Origin: Adiantum capillus-veneris
Lineage: Eukaryota; Streptophyta; Polypodiopsida; Polypodiales; Pteridaceae
Reading direction: 5' to 3'
Length of the DNA: 64,000 nt
NCBI GenBank assembly: GCA_014529385.2
Contig: CM043958.1
Span: forward strand, 147,900,385 to 147,964,384
The position numbers were made by a program, and so were the translations under genes. Position 1 is the first letter of the stretch; each line of letters opens with the position of its first letter. The notes beneath the pieces were generated by a model that was not told where the DNA came from, did no database searches, and saw nothing but the letters and a program-made list of their open reading frames with translations. Positions 10,780 through 22,424 of the stretch are shown here, in pieces.

Positions 10780-13075
10780 ACGCATCCTTAGGGCATAAAC
10801 ATAGTCCTCACAAAATTCAATACAAAACCTGTCCCAAAGAGCACCGGATGAAGTGGCTCACAAAAGACTAATATGATTGCAAACAATTGTCTCAACTGCA
10901 TTCCATTTTGAAAAAAAGATGCCTCTTGGAGGCAAATTGACCATTCTTCATCATCTTGCAATAATCATCTAGCTATACATGCCTCCTTGTATGTATCATA
11001 AATGTGACCATCATACATACGCAAGTCTTCAAAACACTTACATTCCTTGCAAATATTGAGAAGCATTTGTAGGTAATAAACCTCACCAGCAGTAGGGACA
11101 ATATTATACATTCTTCCAATAGAAACACCCTGTTGTCATGGAGACCATGCCTTTCGACTTTTATTCCATACCCAATCATTTGGAAAGTCAGTATATGTGA
11201 AGCTATTTGCTTCAAGATAGTTTTGATTTGCAACAAACCATTCTGTCAAGGTAGTTTTTCTATTTTGCTCATTATCTAGCAAATGTGATACATCATCACC
11301 ATCTTGAAATGTAACCATATTCTGCAATGGAAGGTGTACTTGTAATCGTTGAATAGCTGGCCTTCCACTATGCATGTCGAAGCCAAATATTCTCCACATA
11401 GCCTCAGATGCAGAAACATAACGTGCATTGAGATAACTATTGATCTCATCAGTAGCTCCTTCACCATCTTGAAGGACAACAGTGGCTCGATCTTGTCCCT
11501 TGTAGACATACTTATAAAGATATTTCACGACAGTGACAGTTGAGCAAATCTCCACATTAATATGGGCTTGGTATCTTAGTGATAAGAGAGGGTTGTAAGG
11601 AACAACTCAACGATTATCTAAATTATAATTTTTAGACGTAACAAACCTTCCATCATCTCTTCTCATATACACAGGATATCCACTTTTGTTTATATTTGTA
11701 GACGTAGAAAATGTTCGTGGAAACTTGAATCTACACTTACCATCAACCATACATGGAGAACGTGGGTTCAAAGGACCACATGGCCCATGAACATTACAAT
11801 AAATCACTACATCAAATAATTTTGGAAACACATTCTTGTCAGGGAGCTCTGCACAAACCAACTTGTCATAGTGTAATGTATCTATGAGTTTATATTTGGA
11901 TGCAAGTATCAACAATATATGTGCATGAGGAAGACCTCTCTTCTGAAACTCAATCACTGAAACATGTCCAATCACCTCCCCAAATACGGCTTGCTTGATA
12001 AGTAAATGCATCATATCTTGGAACTTCTGATAAAACACTCGTATTGTCACATCAGGACGATCAACAACACTTTGTCCAGGTAGTAATGCATCATCTATTT
12101 CCTTCCATCGTGGATTACATGTGAATGTGATGAAGAGATCCGGTTTACCCCTACTACAAACAATTGTCATTGCATCTTGAAATAGTTGGCACATATATCT
12201 TGGACCTCCAACAAAAGACGAAGGCAAAACAATTCTACAGCCGACATTTTGACCTTCAGCCCTCTCTAAGCTATCTCTAGCCTCAACCATGTCAACCAAT
12301 CCTTGGTACACTTCACCATGAAGTGTTTTTTGGTTATTTTGCATCCACAAAATCCGTGACTCCTCTAGAGTACTATAAGCATCCATGACATACTGTTGTA
12401 ATAGCCTACCTCCTCAAAGAAGACACTCCACTGTATCATCTCTTATTTGTAAGCGAAAGACATAATATTGCTTTTGACTCAAATTTTTTCCATCGGTAGT
12501 CTGTAAATAAAGATGCCACCCATCCTCTCCACTTGGAAATATTAAAACATACAATAAGGATATGTAAGCTCGATGCATGCTGTAGATTCTTTTCAAAACC
12601 CCGTGTTAAAAATTCAGTACAATGTCGTGATAGCCAATATTTCTATGATCCCCTTGTCCTGGCATAATTGCAGCAACTTCAGAACCCCTTGGAGCAAGAT
12701 ATTGCCAACCATCACAACGATGCTCCGCAATAACCATCCTCATATTGGGTACAATAGCATCTCCAGACAAAGAAGCAGCAGATCGTAGAGCATTTGCATA
12801 GGGATTTATTCTATGCATCATCACTTGTAAACACTCTAAATACTACGATCTGAATTTGAAACATGATGCAATCTGTTGCTCAACTCATGTTCGGTATCAA
12901 AAAAATATAACTGTGCAAAGCGTGGAACTTCATTTTGTCCTTCGACTGGTGTTAAAGAACCAATGCTATGATAGATAGAGCCGTGAACCTTAAAAGTGTA
13001 TACACCTCTCCCATCATAATTAATAGTCTCATCGATATGGGCACCAAGAGACACAAATACCAATGCATTTTTATA
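10780..13075 (-). pseudogene. Helitron Rep (HUH endonuclease) region, broken
   Basis: Open pieces at 12,836-13,063, 12,606-12,824, 12,414-12,596, 11,607-12,386 and 11,136-11,555 read in order as one Rep protein, nearly all in one frame. The HUH metal motif is visible as FQKRGLPHAHILL (about 11,910-11,950), and the two-tyrosine catalytic motif as VKYLYKYVYKG (about 11,500-11,530). Rep would nick and rejoin DNA for rolling-circle transposition. Breaks: one frameshift near 12,838, and stops at 12,606 (TAA), 12,414, 11,607 and 11,136 (TGA). At 11,607 the stop replaces the Trp of a conserved DNRW segment, and at 11,136 it sits where Arg is expected. More stops follow near 10,967 and 10,780. The Rep is dead as a protein. 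Confidence 0.88.
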
Positions 13076-13079
13076 TCCT

Positions 13080-16000
13080 CGAAATACAAAGCCTTCTTAC
13101 ATCTGTACACTTTGTCCTCTTGTCCTTTCTTGACAAAAACCGCGAGGCTGTGTTACATAAACTTCCTCAAATATTTCACCATTCAAGAAAGCATTAACAA
13201 TGTCAGATTGATGTACATCCCAACCAAAATGAGCTGCTAATGCACATAGAAAACGCACAGTAGTCATACGACTAGTGGGAGAAAAAGTCTCTTCATAATC
13301 TATACTTGTTTGCTGTGCATAACCCTTTGCAACAAGTCGCGATTGATCCCACCATCTGGCTTGCATTTCAACTTGTAAACCCACTTCGTACCAATGGCCT
13401 TTTTGCGAAGAGGCAAATCACATAAAGTCCATGTGTCATTTTCTATAAGTGCATCATATTCTGATTGCATGGCAGCCATCCAATATTTTGAATTCTGTGC
13501 TTCATCAAAAGACAGAGGTTCTTCAACATCATGTAAGCTAGACACATCCAAAGCATAACAATCTGATGCATAAGATGCATGGCCAAAGCTTGAACGAGTA
13601 CGACTAGACAAAGGTGCATCCAATTTATTGTCACGCAATGTATGCACCATCCATTTTGGCATACCTCTAGCCTGCTTATTTTTAGCCCTTTCCTCATCAA
13701 GTACATCATGTACATCTGCATAATTAATAGGCTAATCTGTAACATTTTTGGAAAACCCCATAGGCTATACATTTGCCTCATTGGAATTTACATTCGCATT
13801 TCCACCACTGAAAAGAGGCAACAAAGTGTCATAAATGTCGTGAGCTTAAATTACTGTCTCTAGTACATGACAGCAAGGGCTGAACAGAATCTTCCACAAA
13901 CACAACATCCCATGAAACCAGAATACGCTTTATTTGTGGATGATACAACCTGTAACCTTTGCTTTCAGCACTATAACCAACAAAAATACATGGACAGCCT
14001 TATCATCCAATTTTCTGTGTTGTGTTTGTGGAACCAAAGCATATGCCAAACAGCCAAAAACACGCATATGCTCAATAGAAGGCTTTCTATCATGCCATGC
14101 TTCATATGGAGTAATAGGCTGCAAAGCTTTCGTAGGACACCTGTTAAGTACATAAGTGGAACACATGATGGCCTCAAGCCAAAAAGAATGCGGCAAAGCT
14201 TAACTTTTGACCATACATCAGGCCATTTTCGTAAGTGACCTGTTTTTTCTCTCAGCTACACCATTTTGCTGAGGTGTATAAGGCACTGTACATTGGTGTT
14301 TTATCCCACAACTAGCTAGAAATGCATTAAATTCATGAGACATATACTCCCCCCCTCGATAGAAACGGAGGGTGGCCATAGTACATTTCAAGACATTTTC
14401 AGCCATAGCCAGAAATTTTTTGAAGCACATAAAAACTTTGGACTTCGCTTTAAGCGGAAATACCCATGCATGCCTAGAGTAATCATCAATGAAAGTCACG
14501 AAGTAAAGGTAATTGCCCAAGGACAGAGTTTGCATGGGCCCACAAACATCTATGCACAAGCTGCGACCTGCATGTGGCCCTACTGAACCATCCTTTGGAA
14601 ACTTTGAACACTGCATCTTACCCAAAATACAACCTTCACAAACATGTTTGAGAGGTGCTTCAAGAGGTGGCAAAGAACCAACCATATCGGATTTCTGCAA
14701 ACGTAGCAAACTGGCAAAATTCAGATGAACAAAACGTGCATGCCAAAGGTTTGCATATGAAATAGCCTTTGTATTTGCAAAACTGCATTTGAAAATTTTG
14801 TCCACACTTGTCATACAAAGTGAGCTTATACAGCTCACGGCACAAAAGGCCAAATGCAACAATTTCATCACCAAAACTGAGATCATGAACTGTACATCTG
14901 TCATCCAAAAATTTGACTACAAGTCCAAGTCTAGCAAGTGCAGATAGAGACAAAAGATTCTTCTTGATCCCACGTACATAAAGTGCATCAACAAGTGTGA
15001 AAGAATTGTCATTTGCAGTAGTAAGCACAATCTTTCGAACTCCTTGAACAGGATAAGAGGCATTGTTGGCACAAGTGACTGAATTCCCATGAGGGACAGA
15101 CTCGAGAGAGGTGAAAAATTCACGATGTGAGGTAATGTGCTTTGTAGCACCACTGTTGAAATACCACACATGTGAATTTACAAAAACTGACATGCATGCA
15201 TCATGGACAGCAAGATTGTAAGTGCACTTTGCACTAAAAGCTCATTCTGCATCAACATTAGCATCATAGTCTCCTTTCGCAGAAGACTCAACAATGGCTG
15301 CATTTGTAGTGGAACCAGCATTTACAATGGAACCACCCTCTTTCTTCTTAGCCTCTTTGGCCTTCAACTTAGGACACTGCTTGATCAAGTGATCATTAGC
15401 TTTACAATAATGGCAACACATCTTCTTTTTTCCCTTATCACTAGAATTTCCAGACGAATTGCTACCAACAGAAGCATTAGGAACAGAAGTTTTGCCACTC
15501 GCAGCAGAACCATAAGAAGTGGTTGCATCGTTGTTACCACCCTTTCTTTGAGAAGCAATAAAAGGCTGTTCAACTGCACGCTGCCTAGTCCTGTTTTTTT
15601 TTTGGAAAGTGACTCTTGCAACAACAATGTGCATAATGCATCAAACTTGACAACTTCAGGATTTCCTTGGGTAAGCAGTCTCCAAGTACTAGCAAAAGTT
15701 TGGTATGAATCTGGTAAGGCATCAAGAATAGTTTGCACAAGGGAACTGTATGAAATGATTTCACCTGCAGAAATAAGTTGCCCATTGATATTCTTGACAC
15801 CAACAAGGAAAGTCTCCATATCATCTTCCTCATGCATAATCTTCAATTCCAGCTCTTTACGCAGCTAAGCAATTTTAGCCTCATTGTGGCTTGCATAAAG
15901 ACTGCTAGAACATCCCAAGCCTGTTTTGCAGATTTCGCTGAACGAATGTGAGGAGTAATGGTGCGCTTCACAGACAACGAAATCAACGCATGAGCCTGCG

Positions 16001-16262
16001 CATCCTTTACATCCCAAAGAGCTTGTTCTGTCGTCTGCAAAACAACTCTAACAACGGCAATCCTTGCAGCAAGACCCGCAACATCCTCAACATCGCCTAC
16101 ATCCTCAGAACTAGGACGTACATCAATGCCTGCACATTATTCCAGACGCCCTTTGACACAAGAACATGTTGCATCATGTAAGCCCACATAGGGTAATTGT
16201 TCCCATCCAACTTGTCCTCAGCAACAAACATCTTGAACATATCTGTGTTGTTCTCAGCCATG
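13080..16262 (-). pseudogene. copia-1 gag-pol, truncated and frameshifted
   Basis: The start is the ATG at 16,260-16,262 (MAENNTDMFKMFVAEDKLDG). Gag of the UBN2 type follows at about 15,385-16,262 with frameshifts near 16,110 and 15,850, then a zinc knuckle CHYCKANDHLIKQC (about 15,365-15,415). The protease-like segment has FNSGATKH in place of the usual DSGA. Integrase spans about 13,930-14,904; the first Asp is present (CIDVCGPM), the second is replaced (RFYRGGEY where SDRGGEY is usual), and the Glu is present (GVAERKNR). The RT start lies at 13,097-13,662, including [18 protein letters not shown], and is cut off before its catalytic YVDD. The mutated protease and integrase residues mean it could not move even if complete. 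Confidence 0.88.
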
Positions 16263-16529
16263 GAAAATGTTTGCACCTGATGTGAAAACTACCCGAAATG
16301 AGGAGAAGTTGAGTGAGATTAGCACGTGCTATATAGCACAACCCGCAGTAAACTGTATAAGACCTGTTATGCAAAAAACGGAACTGACAAAAATTCTTCA
16401 CAAAATGATGAAATTGCCTGTGCAGACCTGCTGCATATAGTGGAAACGGAGGCCGAAATGAGCCCAAATAAAAAATCTGAGCAGGCATGTGTTGGAGCTG
16501 CTGGCAACTAAGCCCGAGAGGACGCAACC

Positions 16530-16543
16530 TACTATGATACCAA
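16530..16543 (-). promoter_or_regulatory. copia-1 primer binding site
   Basis: On the minus strand, TGGTATCATAG follows the LTR end closely. It matches the standard plant initiator-Met-tRNA primer site TGGTATCAGAGC apart from the tail. Confidence 0.75.
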
Positions 16544-16544
16544 T

Positions 16545-16771
16545 TGTTGGAATTAGGGTTGCAGAGAAATGCACACATCTTAGTGAAGACCAAGGAAACT
16601 CAAGGCACACAACTGAGAGTATATTACTTAGTGTGCAACGAAAAGATAGATAGCCCTAGAGTGATGGGCGTATATATAATGCACGGGGGAAAAAACCTCC
16701 TAAAGAAGTGAAAAATGCCCTGGCGGTCCTAATGTGTTCATACACATCACTACCACATGTATATGGTAACA
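16545..16771 (-). repeat. copia-1 5' LTR
   Basis: Minus-strand sequence beginning TGTTACCATATAC and ending CCTAATTCCAACA (TG...CA), about 227 bp. A TATATATA box lies at about 16,669-16,677. The inner end is fixed by the primer site; the outer end is inferred from the TGTT/AACA termini and from the start of gypsy-like sequence beyond it. The partner LTR is absent. Confidence 0.65.
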
Positions 16772-18470
16772 ATTACGATCTACAACATTACACTTCAATA
16801 AGTCTAATATCATTGAGCCTTGGTGATCTTTGACTCGCCATCTCTCTGAGAGTGAAAAGATGAAGCTGAGAGTAGTTTGGATGTTCTCACAAAAACATTG
16901 ACAAAAAAAGACTAAGAATTCAATGCTTTCTATCAAACACAATGGATGAAAGCATCCCTTGATATCCAAAAGTCTCAACAATAAACAACCACTACATCTC
17001 AAAATAATCATGACCACCTTGAGTCCTAGTCAAATCAATGAGAAAATCATTGCAATGATGTCCCACAACCTATTTGGCAACATTTTGATAAACCATGCAA
17101 GTTTTCGCAAAGGTATCCACATCAAATTAAGCTTGGGCTAAGAGAAATAAGACTCGACTGCCTTGAGGGTTGCTTTTATATCCAAGAGTAGCACATGACC
17201 TCGTTCACTTCATCAAAAAGGACCCCTTAAGAGAAAATCCATAGAGTGTGTCTCCAATATAAGTTGGTTTTAAACATTGTCAAAATTTTCTTTAATAGAA
17301 TATTGCTCTCTCATATCCACAAACTTGGGATGGAAGATAGTAGCATTGGCATCAGTTGCTTCCTATGGCTCCTTCTTTTCTTGAACAAGAACAATTTGAA
17401 AGTCAAAGGAAGAGAGTTTTCTCACCTTGTCTATTTATAACAACTTAACTTGAGTAAGAATGTACATCAAGTTCATGAGCCCCTAATATAAGTGCTAAGA
17501 GCTCCTTCTCATAAATATGTGCTACCCTTTCAGTCTTAGTGAAAAATTTGCTCTCATAGGTGACCACATGTCCATTGTGCTACAAGATGACTCCCAAACT
17601 CGTACCACAAGCATCGCAATGGACCTCAAATTTTTTGAAGATCTAGTCATGATAAGACTAGACTTGTGGGAAACTTTACTTTAGATACTCAAAAGTTGTG
17701 AACTGTCTATAGCCCTTAGTGAAAGGAATCCCCTTTTTGGTAAGCTCAAGTGAGCTGCAATCTCTACAAACATATGGATGAATGCTTGTAAGAAGAACAC
17801 AATCCCAAGAATCTTATGGCATCATAAACATTTCTCAAAGGCAAAAATCTTTGATAGCTACAAAATGTTTTGGACCCAAGGGCGATGATATGACCAAGGG
17901 AGTCCTAAAAACTCACTCCTTTCTGCTTATAACCAACAACTTCTTTGAAAGAGCCCAAAACACTTAGGTCAAGTGCGCTCTACTCAAAATTTATCTTTGA
18001 GAATGCACTACTTTCACCAAAGAAAGTAACTACAAATTTTCTAAATCCTCTAAACTCATTGCATCATCCTATCAAAGTTGAAGAGCATTGGTAAGACCAA
18101 AAGGGACTACCAAGAACTCATACAAACCAAAGTGTTCCTAAAGATGCAATCTTGTAGACTTCCCATGTCCTATCTATATTTGGTCAAATCCACTTTTGAG
18201 ATTCATTCAATTGAAATGAATTGATCCCTACGGCCTATCTAGAACTTCATGTATCCAGGAACCCATAATTAATTTTTGATGGTTACATTGTTAAGTGTTT
18301 TGCAATAAATATACATACAACATGGCCAATGTATCTTCTGCAGAACCACTAGAAAACAAAAAGGTGAAAAAATGGCTCGAATGAGCACCTTGGCCAAAAT
18401 GTTATTTAGTTGAATCATAAGCTCTTCCTATTGTATTGTGACTCATTGTATAAGGGAAAAACAACGTTCA
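16772..18470 (-). pseudogene. heavily decayed Ty3/gypsy pol (RT-RNase H-integrase)
   Basis: There is almost no open frame, but in order on the minus strand one can read: RT with [18 protein letters not shown] (about 18,085-18,140), a degraded catalytic box FVVTFFGESSAFSK where FFDD is expected (about 18,000), a FLGLCSSY segment (about 17,780), RNase H with GHVVTYESK and YEKELLALI (about 17,490-17,580), and integrase with FAKTCMVYQ (about 17,100), DFLIDLTRTQGGHDY and the FHSQRDGES relic (about 16,845). Every domain carries stops and frameshifts. It is clearly older than copia-1, which adjoins it at 16,772. Confidence 0.85.
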
Positions 18471-18742
18471 CGTTGTTTTCTAATAGGACAGTACCATAAT
18501 ATATTTTTAAAAATTTGTTCATGGAGTTAGTGTTTCAAGTTGTGCTCAAGGGTACAAGCATGTTAACGTGCACAAAAAATGTTGTCCAAGACCAGCTTAG
18601 TTAGTGTGATTTTTAGCATATATTGAAGACCCACGAATGTGTCCCTTTTTAAATTAAAAATAATTGTTATGTATACTCGCGTGTCAAGTTCAAAGGTAGT
18701 GCTCATCTTTTTCAGTTATACAGAAGTCATGGGGTAGTGGAT

Positions 18743-18744
<2 letters not shown>
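18471..18744. other. no gene seen
   Basis: AT-rich sequence upstream of the decayed RT. Gypsy protease or gag cannot be recognised here. Confidence 0.4.

Positions 18745-18833
<89 letters not shown>
18745..18833. repeat. (CT)n microsatellite
   Basis: CT dinucleotide tract of about 89 bp, the longest in the window. Confidence 0.97.
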
Positions 18834-18834
<1 letters not shown>

Positions 18835-19091
18835 ACTCATGATGCTCAAATATTCTCACCCTCTCCCTCTTTCCCTCTCCCTCAAAATAATCAATCTTAC
18901 TTTGCCTCCCATTCTCTCTGTGTAGCCTACTTCCCCCCCATCTCATAAAGTTCTGGCAAACTATACTTTGCAATCTGATTTGATAGGTTTACTTGCGTGT
19001 TCAAGGGAAGAAAATGAAAGTAGTAGAAGGAATCCTTTACGGATAATGAATCTTAACTTAAACAATGCAATCTATAGTCTCGTTAGGGATT

Positions 19092-19358
19092 GTGAGAGTC
19101 AAAGAAAAAGGAAACAATGCGGACGTTCATGCTCGATAGCTTGCCTTTGATGAGGAAAAGAAGAAAATCTCCTTTGAGATTGTGGAAATGTTCAAGAGGG
19201 GGACCAAAGGCATTAGTTTAGAATTCAAGCAAGAAATTTGGAATCTAGTCACTCATCATCCTGACGTGCAAGCAATTTGTTCAAAGTTTGCACTAGAGGA
19301 GTCCAAAGTCTGCAATAGAGCAATTTGTCCAAAGTCTGCACTAGAGGAGTCTACTATT
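19092..19358 (+). pseudogene. 5' part of an unrecognised ORF split by copia-2
   Basis: After one TAG at about 19,128 the plus strand reads open into the copia-2 insertion site, through FEIVEMFKRGTKGISLEF and THHPDVQAIC. It then holds a 16-residue direct repeat (AICSKFALEESKVCNR, then AICPKSALEEST). If copia-2 and one CTATT copy are removed, the frame runs on without a break into 30,422 and beyond. I do not recognise the protein. The length and lack of introns suggest an old mobile-element or retrogene ORF rather than a normal host gene. Confidence 0.5.
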
Positions 19359-19550
19359 TGAAGGAGTACGAGCGGAAGTGCGATGCGAGAGAGAGTGCGA
19401 GAAGAAGAGCACGACGATATGGTGAACTTGCTCTACTGTAATGTGTAGAGCATAGTTAGTTCTTATTAGGTTTTTACAAAAGAATATGTGTACATACCTG
19501 GCGGCCCGCCCACTTACCTGGGCGACCACATTGGGCTTTATACCCCAACA
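19359..19550 (-). repeat. copia-2 3' LTR
   Basis: 192 bp. Very similar to the 5' LTR at 30,223-30,416; visible differences include GAGCGGAAG/GAGTGGAAG and CTGGCGG/CTGGTGG. Confidence 0.95.
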
Positions 19551-19563
19551 ACCTCCCACTTAA
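19551..19563 (-). promoter_or_regulatory. copia-2 polypurine tract
   Basis: Minus-strand TTAAGTGGGAGGT directly abuts the 3' LTR. It is the expected primer for plus-strand DNA synthesis in copia elements. Confidence 0.85.
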
Positions 19564-19639
19564 AGTCCAATGTGGTACTTTAAGTGTGAGAGAAGCTACT
19601 ATACAAGCTAATATACAAGAGATGTAGAGAAGTGATGTA

Positions 19640-21586
19640 CTACCCTACACCTAACTGCTTTCGAAAATGTGCAAAGCTCTCTGAGGGAAGTCCTTTTGTA
19701 AGTAGATCAGCAGGATTTTCTGTGGTGTGAACTTTGACAAGCTGAAGTTGCTTATCCTCGAGCATTTCCCTGATGAAATGATACTTCACATCCACATGCT
19801 TTGTCTTTGAGTGATAAACTGGATTGCGAGCCAATTGTATAGCACTTTGACTATCACAATATACCACAGGCATCTCTTCTTTGATTCCCAAATCTGTTAC
19901 TAGTCGATTAAGCCAAATTGATTCTTTGCATGCCTCTGATGCTGCAACATATTCAGCCTCTGTAGTAGACTGAGTAACACAATCTTGTAATCTAGAACGC
20001 CATGATACTGCTCCACCAGCCAATGTAAAGACATACCCTGACGTAGACCTTCAGTTGTCTAAGTCACCTGCATAATCTGAGTCTGTAAAACCCTTTACAC
20101 TTAGCTCCTGACTCCCATAGCATATGCGCATACTCTTTGTAGCTTTCAGGTATCTCAATATTCCTTTCACTGCCTCCCAATGTTTCTTGTCTGGGTTTGA
20201 CATGTATCGACTTACTACTCCCACTGCAAATGCAATGTCTGGGAGAGTAGCAATCATTGCATACATCAAACTACCCACTGCAGACGCATATGGAATCTTA
20301 TCCATTTCAGCCTGTTCTTCCTCAGACACAGGACAATCTTGTTTGCTAAGTTTCACATATGGTGGCAATGGAACACTCAATGCCTTTCCCTTATCCATAT
20401 TGAAACGTTGCAAAACCTTGTCAATATACTCTGTTTGAGATAACCAAATCAACTTCTTTGATCTGTCTCTCTCAATGCGCATACCAAGTATATGACTTGC
20501 CTCACCCATGTCTTTCATGTCAAACGATTTTTCCATCTTTGACTTCAAAGCTGAAATTTCTTCCAAGTGCTTGCCAGCAATCAACATGTCATCCACATAC
20601 AAAATAAGGATCAACCAACTGCCATCCTTAGCCTTCTCTGTATATAGACAATGATCGAACTCACTACGTTTGTAGCCTTGAGAAAGCATAAACTTGTGGA
20701 ATTTATGATACCATGCCCTCGGTGATTGTTTTAAGCCATAAAGACTCTTTAACAACTGGCATACCAAATCTTCCTTGCCTTTCTCAACAAACCCTTCTGG
20801 ATGCTGCATGTGAATTTCCACATCTAAATCACCATGCAAGAACGCTGTCTTGACATCCATTTGGTGCAACACCAAATCTAATATGGAAACCAATGCAAGA
20901 AAGCATCTCAATGTAGTCATCTTGACCACTGGAGAGAAGACTTCATCAAAGTCAATGCCTTGTTCTTGCTTAAAGCCCTTGGCAACAAGCCTTGCTTTGT
21001 ACTTTGGCTGACTATCATGAGCGGTGATCTTATACCTGTAAACCCATTTACAAGGGAGAGCCTTTTTGCCCTGTGGTAATTTAACTAGCTTCCATGTCTG
21101 GTTTTTATGCAGAGCTGTCATCTCTGACTGCATGGCCAAGTGCCAATTCCCGGAGTCCTTCATTTGCACTGCTTCCTTGTAACATGAAGGCTCATTGCAA
21201 TCATTCAACATGACATAGTTCATAGATGGAACAAACCTATCAGGAGGTCGCATGATCGTTCAGATCTACACACAATAGGTGGCTCAGGCTCAGCCACAAC
21301 CTGTGGTTCCACTCTATCTTGTCCTTGCTCCTCTTGAGCCCTGACATTTTGTCTTGCACGTGCAGGTCCATCTTCCTGGAAGACAACTCTTCTAATCTCC
21401 TCAACCTCTCTGGTTTAGAATGATATTTGGCTTCATTAAAGTGAACATCATTGCTACGGATAACCTTTCTGGATTCGGGATCCCAAAGTCTGTACCCCAT
21501 CTCACCAGAATTACCATAGCCTAGAAAGATGCACTTTCTACTCTTTGGCTCAAGTTTTTTCCTAAATTCCTTTGGAACATGAGTAT
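19640..21586 (-). pseudogene. copia-2 pol, 3' half: integrase tail, RT, RNase H
   Basis: Continues the integrase frame broken at 27,088 (THVPKEFRKKLEPKS, then CIFLGYGNSGEMGYRLW). A frameshift near 21,250 is followed by a long RT (20,051-21,253) with DVKTAFLHGDLDVEIHMQ, SLYGLKQSPRAWY and the catalytic ILYVDDMLIAG. A single TGA at 20,051, inside the conserved DxxRRSTSGY segment, separates RT from RNase H. The RNase H has STTEAEYVA, CDSQSAIQLARN and KHVDVKYHFIRE, and ends in a stop at 19,640. Apart from one frameshift and one stop the catalytic residues look intact, so decay is recent. Confidence 0.93.
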
Positions 21587-21670
21587 TGTTAGGAAATAAG
21601 ACGTAGCTAAATAGATAATTGAGTAGATTACTTAATGGAGAGAGACAGATTTATATACACGAGATTATAG

Positions 21671-21709
<39 letters not shown>

Positions 21710-22364
21710 CACGATATACGTGGTTCACCCAATGTGGGCTACGTCCATGGGAAATCAGCCACTCAATGGCTTTAGTACTTCAAAACAAGAAGTAGTTTAC
21801 AAAGGGATTATACCCTTAATGGAGCTCCCGCCTTGCTTCACTCTCACCACCTCACACTCACCTTGTTGCATCAACTTCACACTATGAAATGTGTGTAGAA
21901 ATGGCCTCCTTTTATAGGCCAAAAGGGCTGCCCTCTCTTATGAGAGACAGCCATGTGTAGCCGCCCTTGTGTGAATAAGTCCAAATCGGACCCTCCAATC
22001 CGCCCATGTGTGGCCACCCTTGAGAAGACAAGTCCGCTTTTGAATTCGGCCACCGGCCACCGGCCATTGACTTCCGACCACCGGCCATCGGCCATTGACT
22101 ACCGGCCACCGGCCAACCGACTGGTTGTTTTCCGACCACTTTCCGGCCGCCGTCCGGCCATAATATTCCGGCGAAAAAAAAAGTCTCGGGGGCCTCCGCC
22201 CCTGAGGCCTTTAAAGTTGCCCCTGATTCTTGTCCGTGAAAATTTTGGTTTCCGGTGAGTGATTTTCCTTTACATACGATGGCTTCTCCTCATAATGGGG
22301 GCATTACAAATGTGCGCTTTTACCACAGAAAATTACAAGGGTAAATCAGGCTCCATACTTAACA
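21587..22364 (-). repeat. copia-3 3' LTR
   Basis: 778 bp; plus-strand ends TGTTAGGAAATAAG and CTCCATACTTAACA. It contains a (GA)n tract (about 21,675-21,705) and a stretch of tandem CCGGCCA-type units (22,045-22,125). The same features occur in the other LTR. Open frames over the CCGGCCA units are not genes. Confidence 0.95.
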
Positions 22365-22380
22365 ATCTCCCACTTGGAGA
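22365..22380 (-). promoter_or_regulatory. copia-3 polypurine tract
   Basis: Minus-strand TCTCCAAGTGGGAGAT directly abuts the 3' LTR. Confidence 0.8.
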
Positions 22381-22424
22381 CTGATCTCCAAACCAAACCT
22401 ATGACTGCTTTCCATTCTGGCTTC

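Larger units (their letters stand above)
9148..13080 (-). mobile_element. 5'-truncated, decayed Helitron
   Basis: Minus-strand remains of a plant-type Helitron, a rolling-circle DNA transposon. A Rep (HUH endonuclease) region lies at about 10,780-13,075, followed by a Pif1-like helicase at 9148-10,764. The 5' end is missing: the frame starts inside the Rep N-region (segment ALVFVSLGAHIDE) and abuts a copia RT at about 13,080. No 3' CTRR end with a hairpin was identified with confidence below 9148. Several in-frame stops make it inactive. Confidence 0.9.
13080..16771 (-). mobile_element. copia-1: 3'-truncated Ty1/copia element
   Basis: Minus-strand copia with a 5' LTR (about 16,545-16,771), a primer site, gag, protease, integrase and the first part of RT. 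It stops abruptly inside RT (after KKALY) at about 13,080, where Helitron sequence begins. RNase H, the polypurine tract and the 3' LTR are missing, so no target-site duplication can be checked. It lies against decayed gypsy integrase at 16,772, into which it probably inserted. Confidence 0.88.

Noticed and set aside
13867-14238. Plus-strand open frame of 123 codons
   Set aside because: It is the antisense of copia-1 integrase, which has clear motifs on the minus strand.
15203-15868. Plus-strand open frame of 221 codons
   Set aside because: Antisense shadow of copia-1 gag and its zinc knuckle; composition is Ser/Ile-rich with no motif.
21877-22258. Open frames on both strands over CCGGCCA repeats
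   Set aside because: They lie inside the copia-3 LTR and recur in the other LTR; short tandem units explain the open frames.
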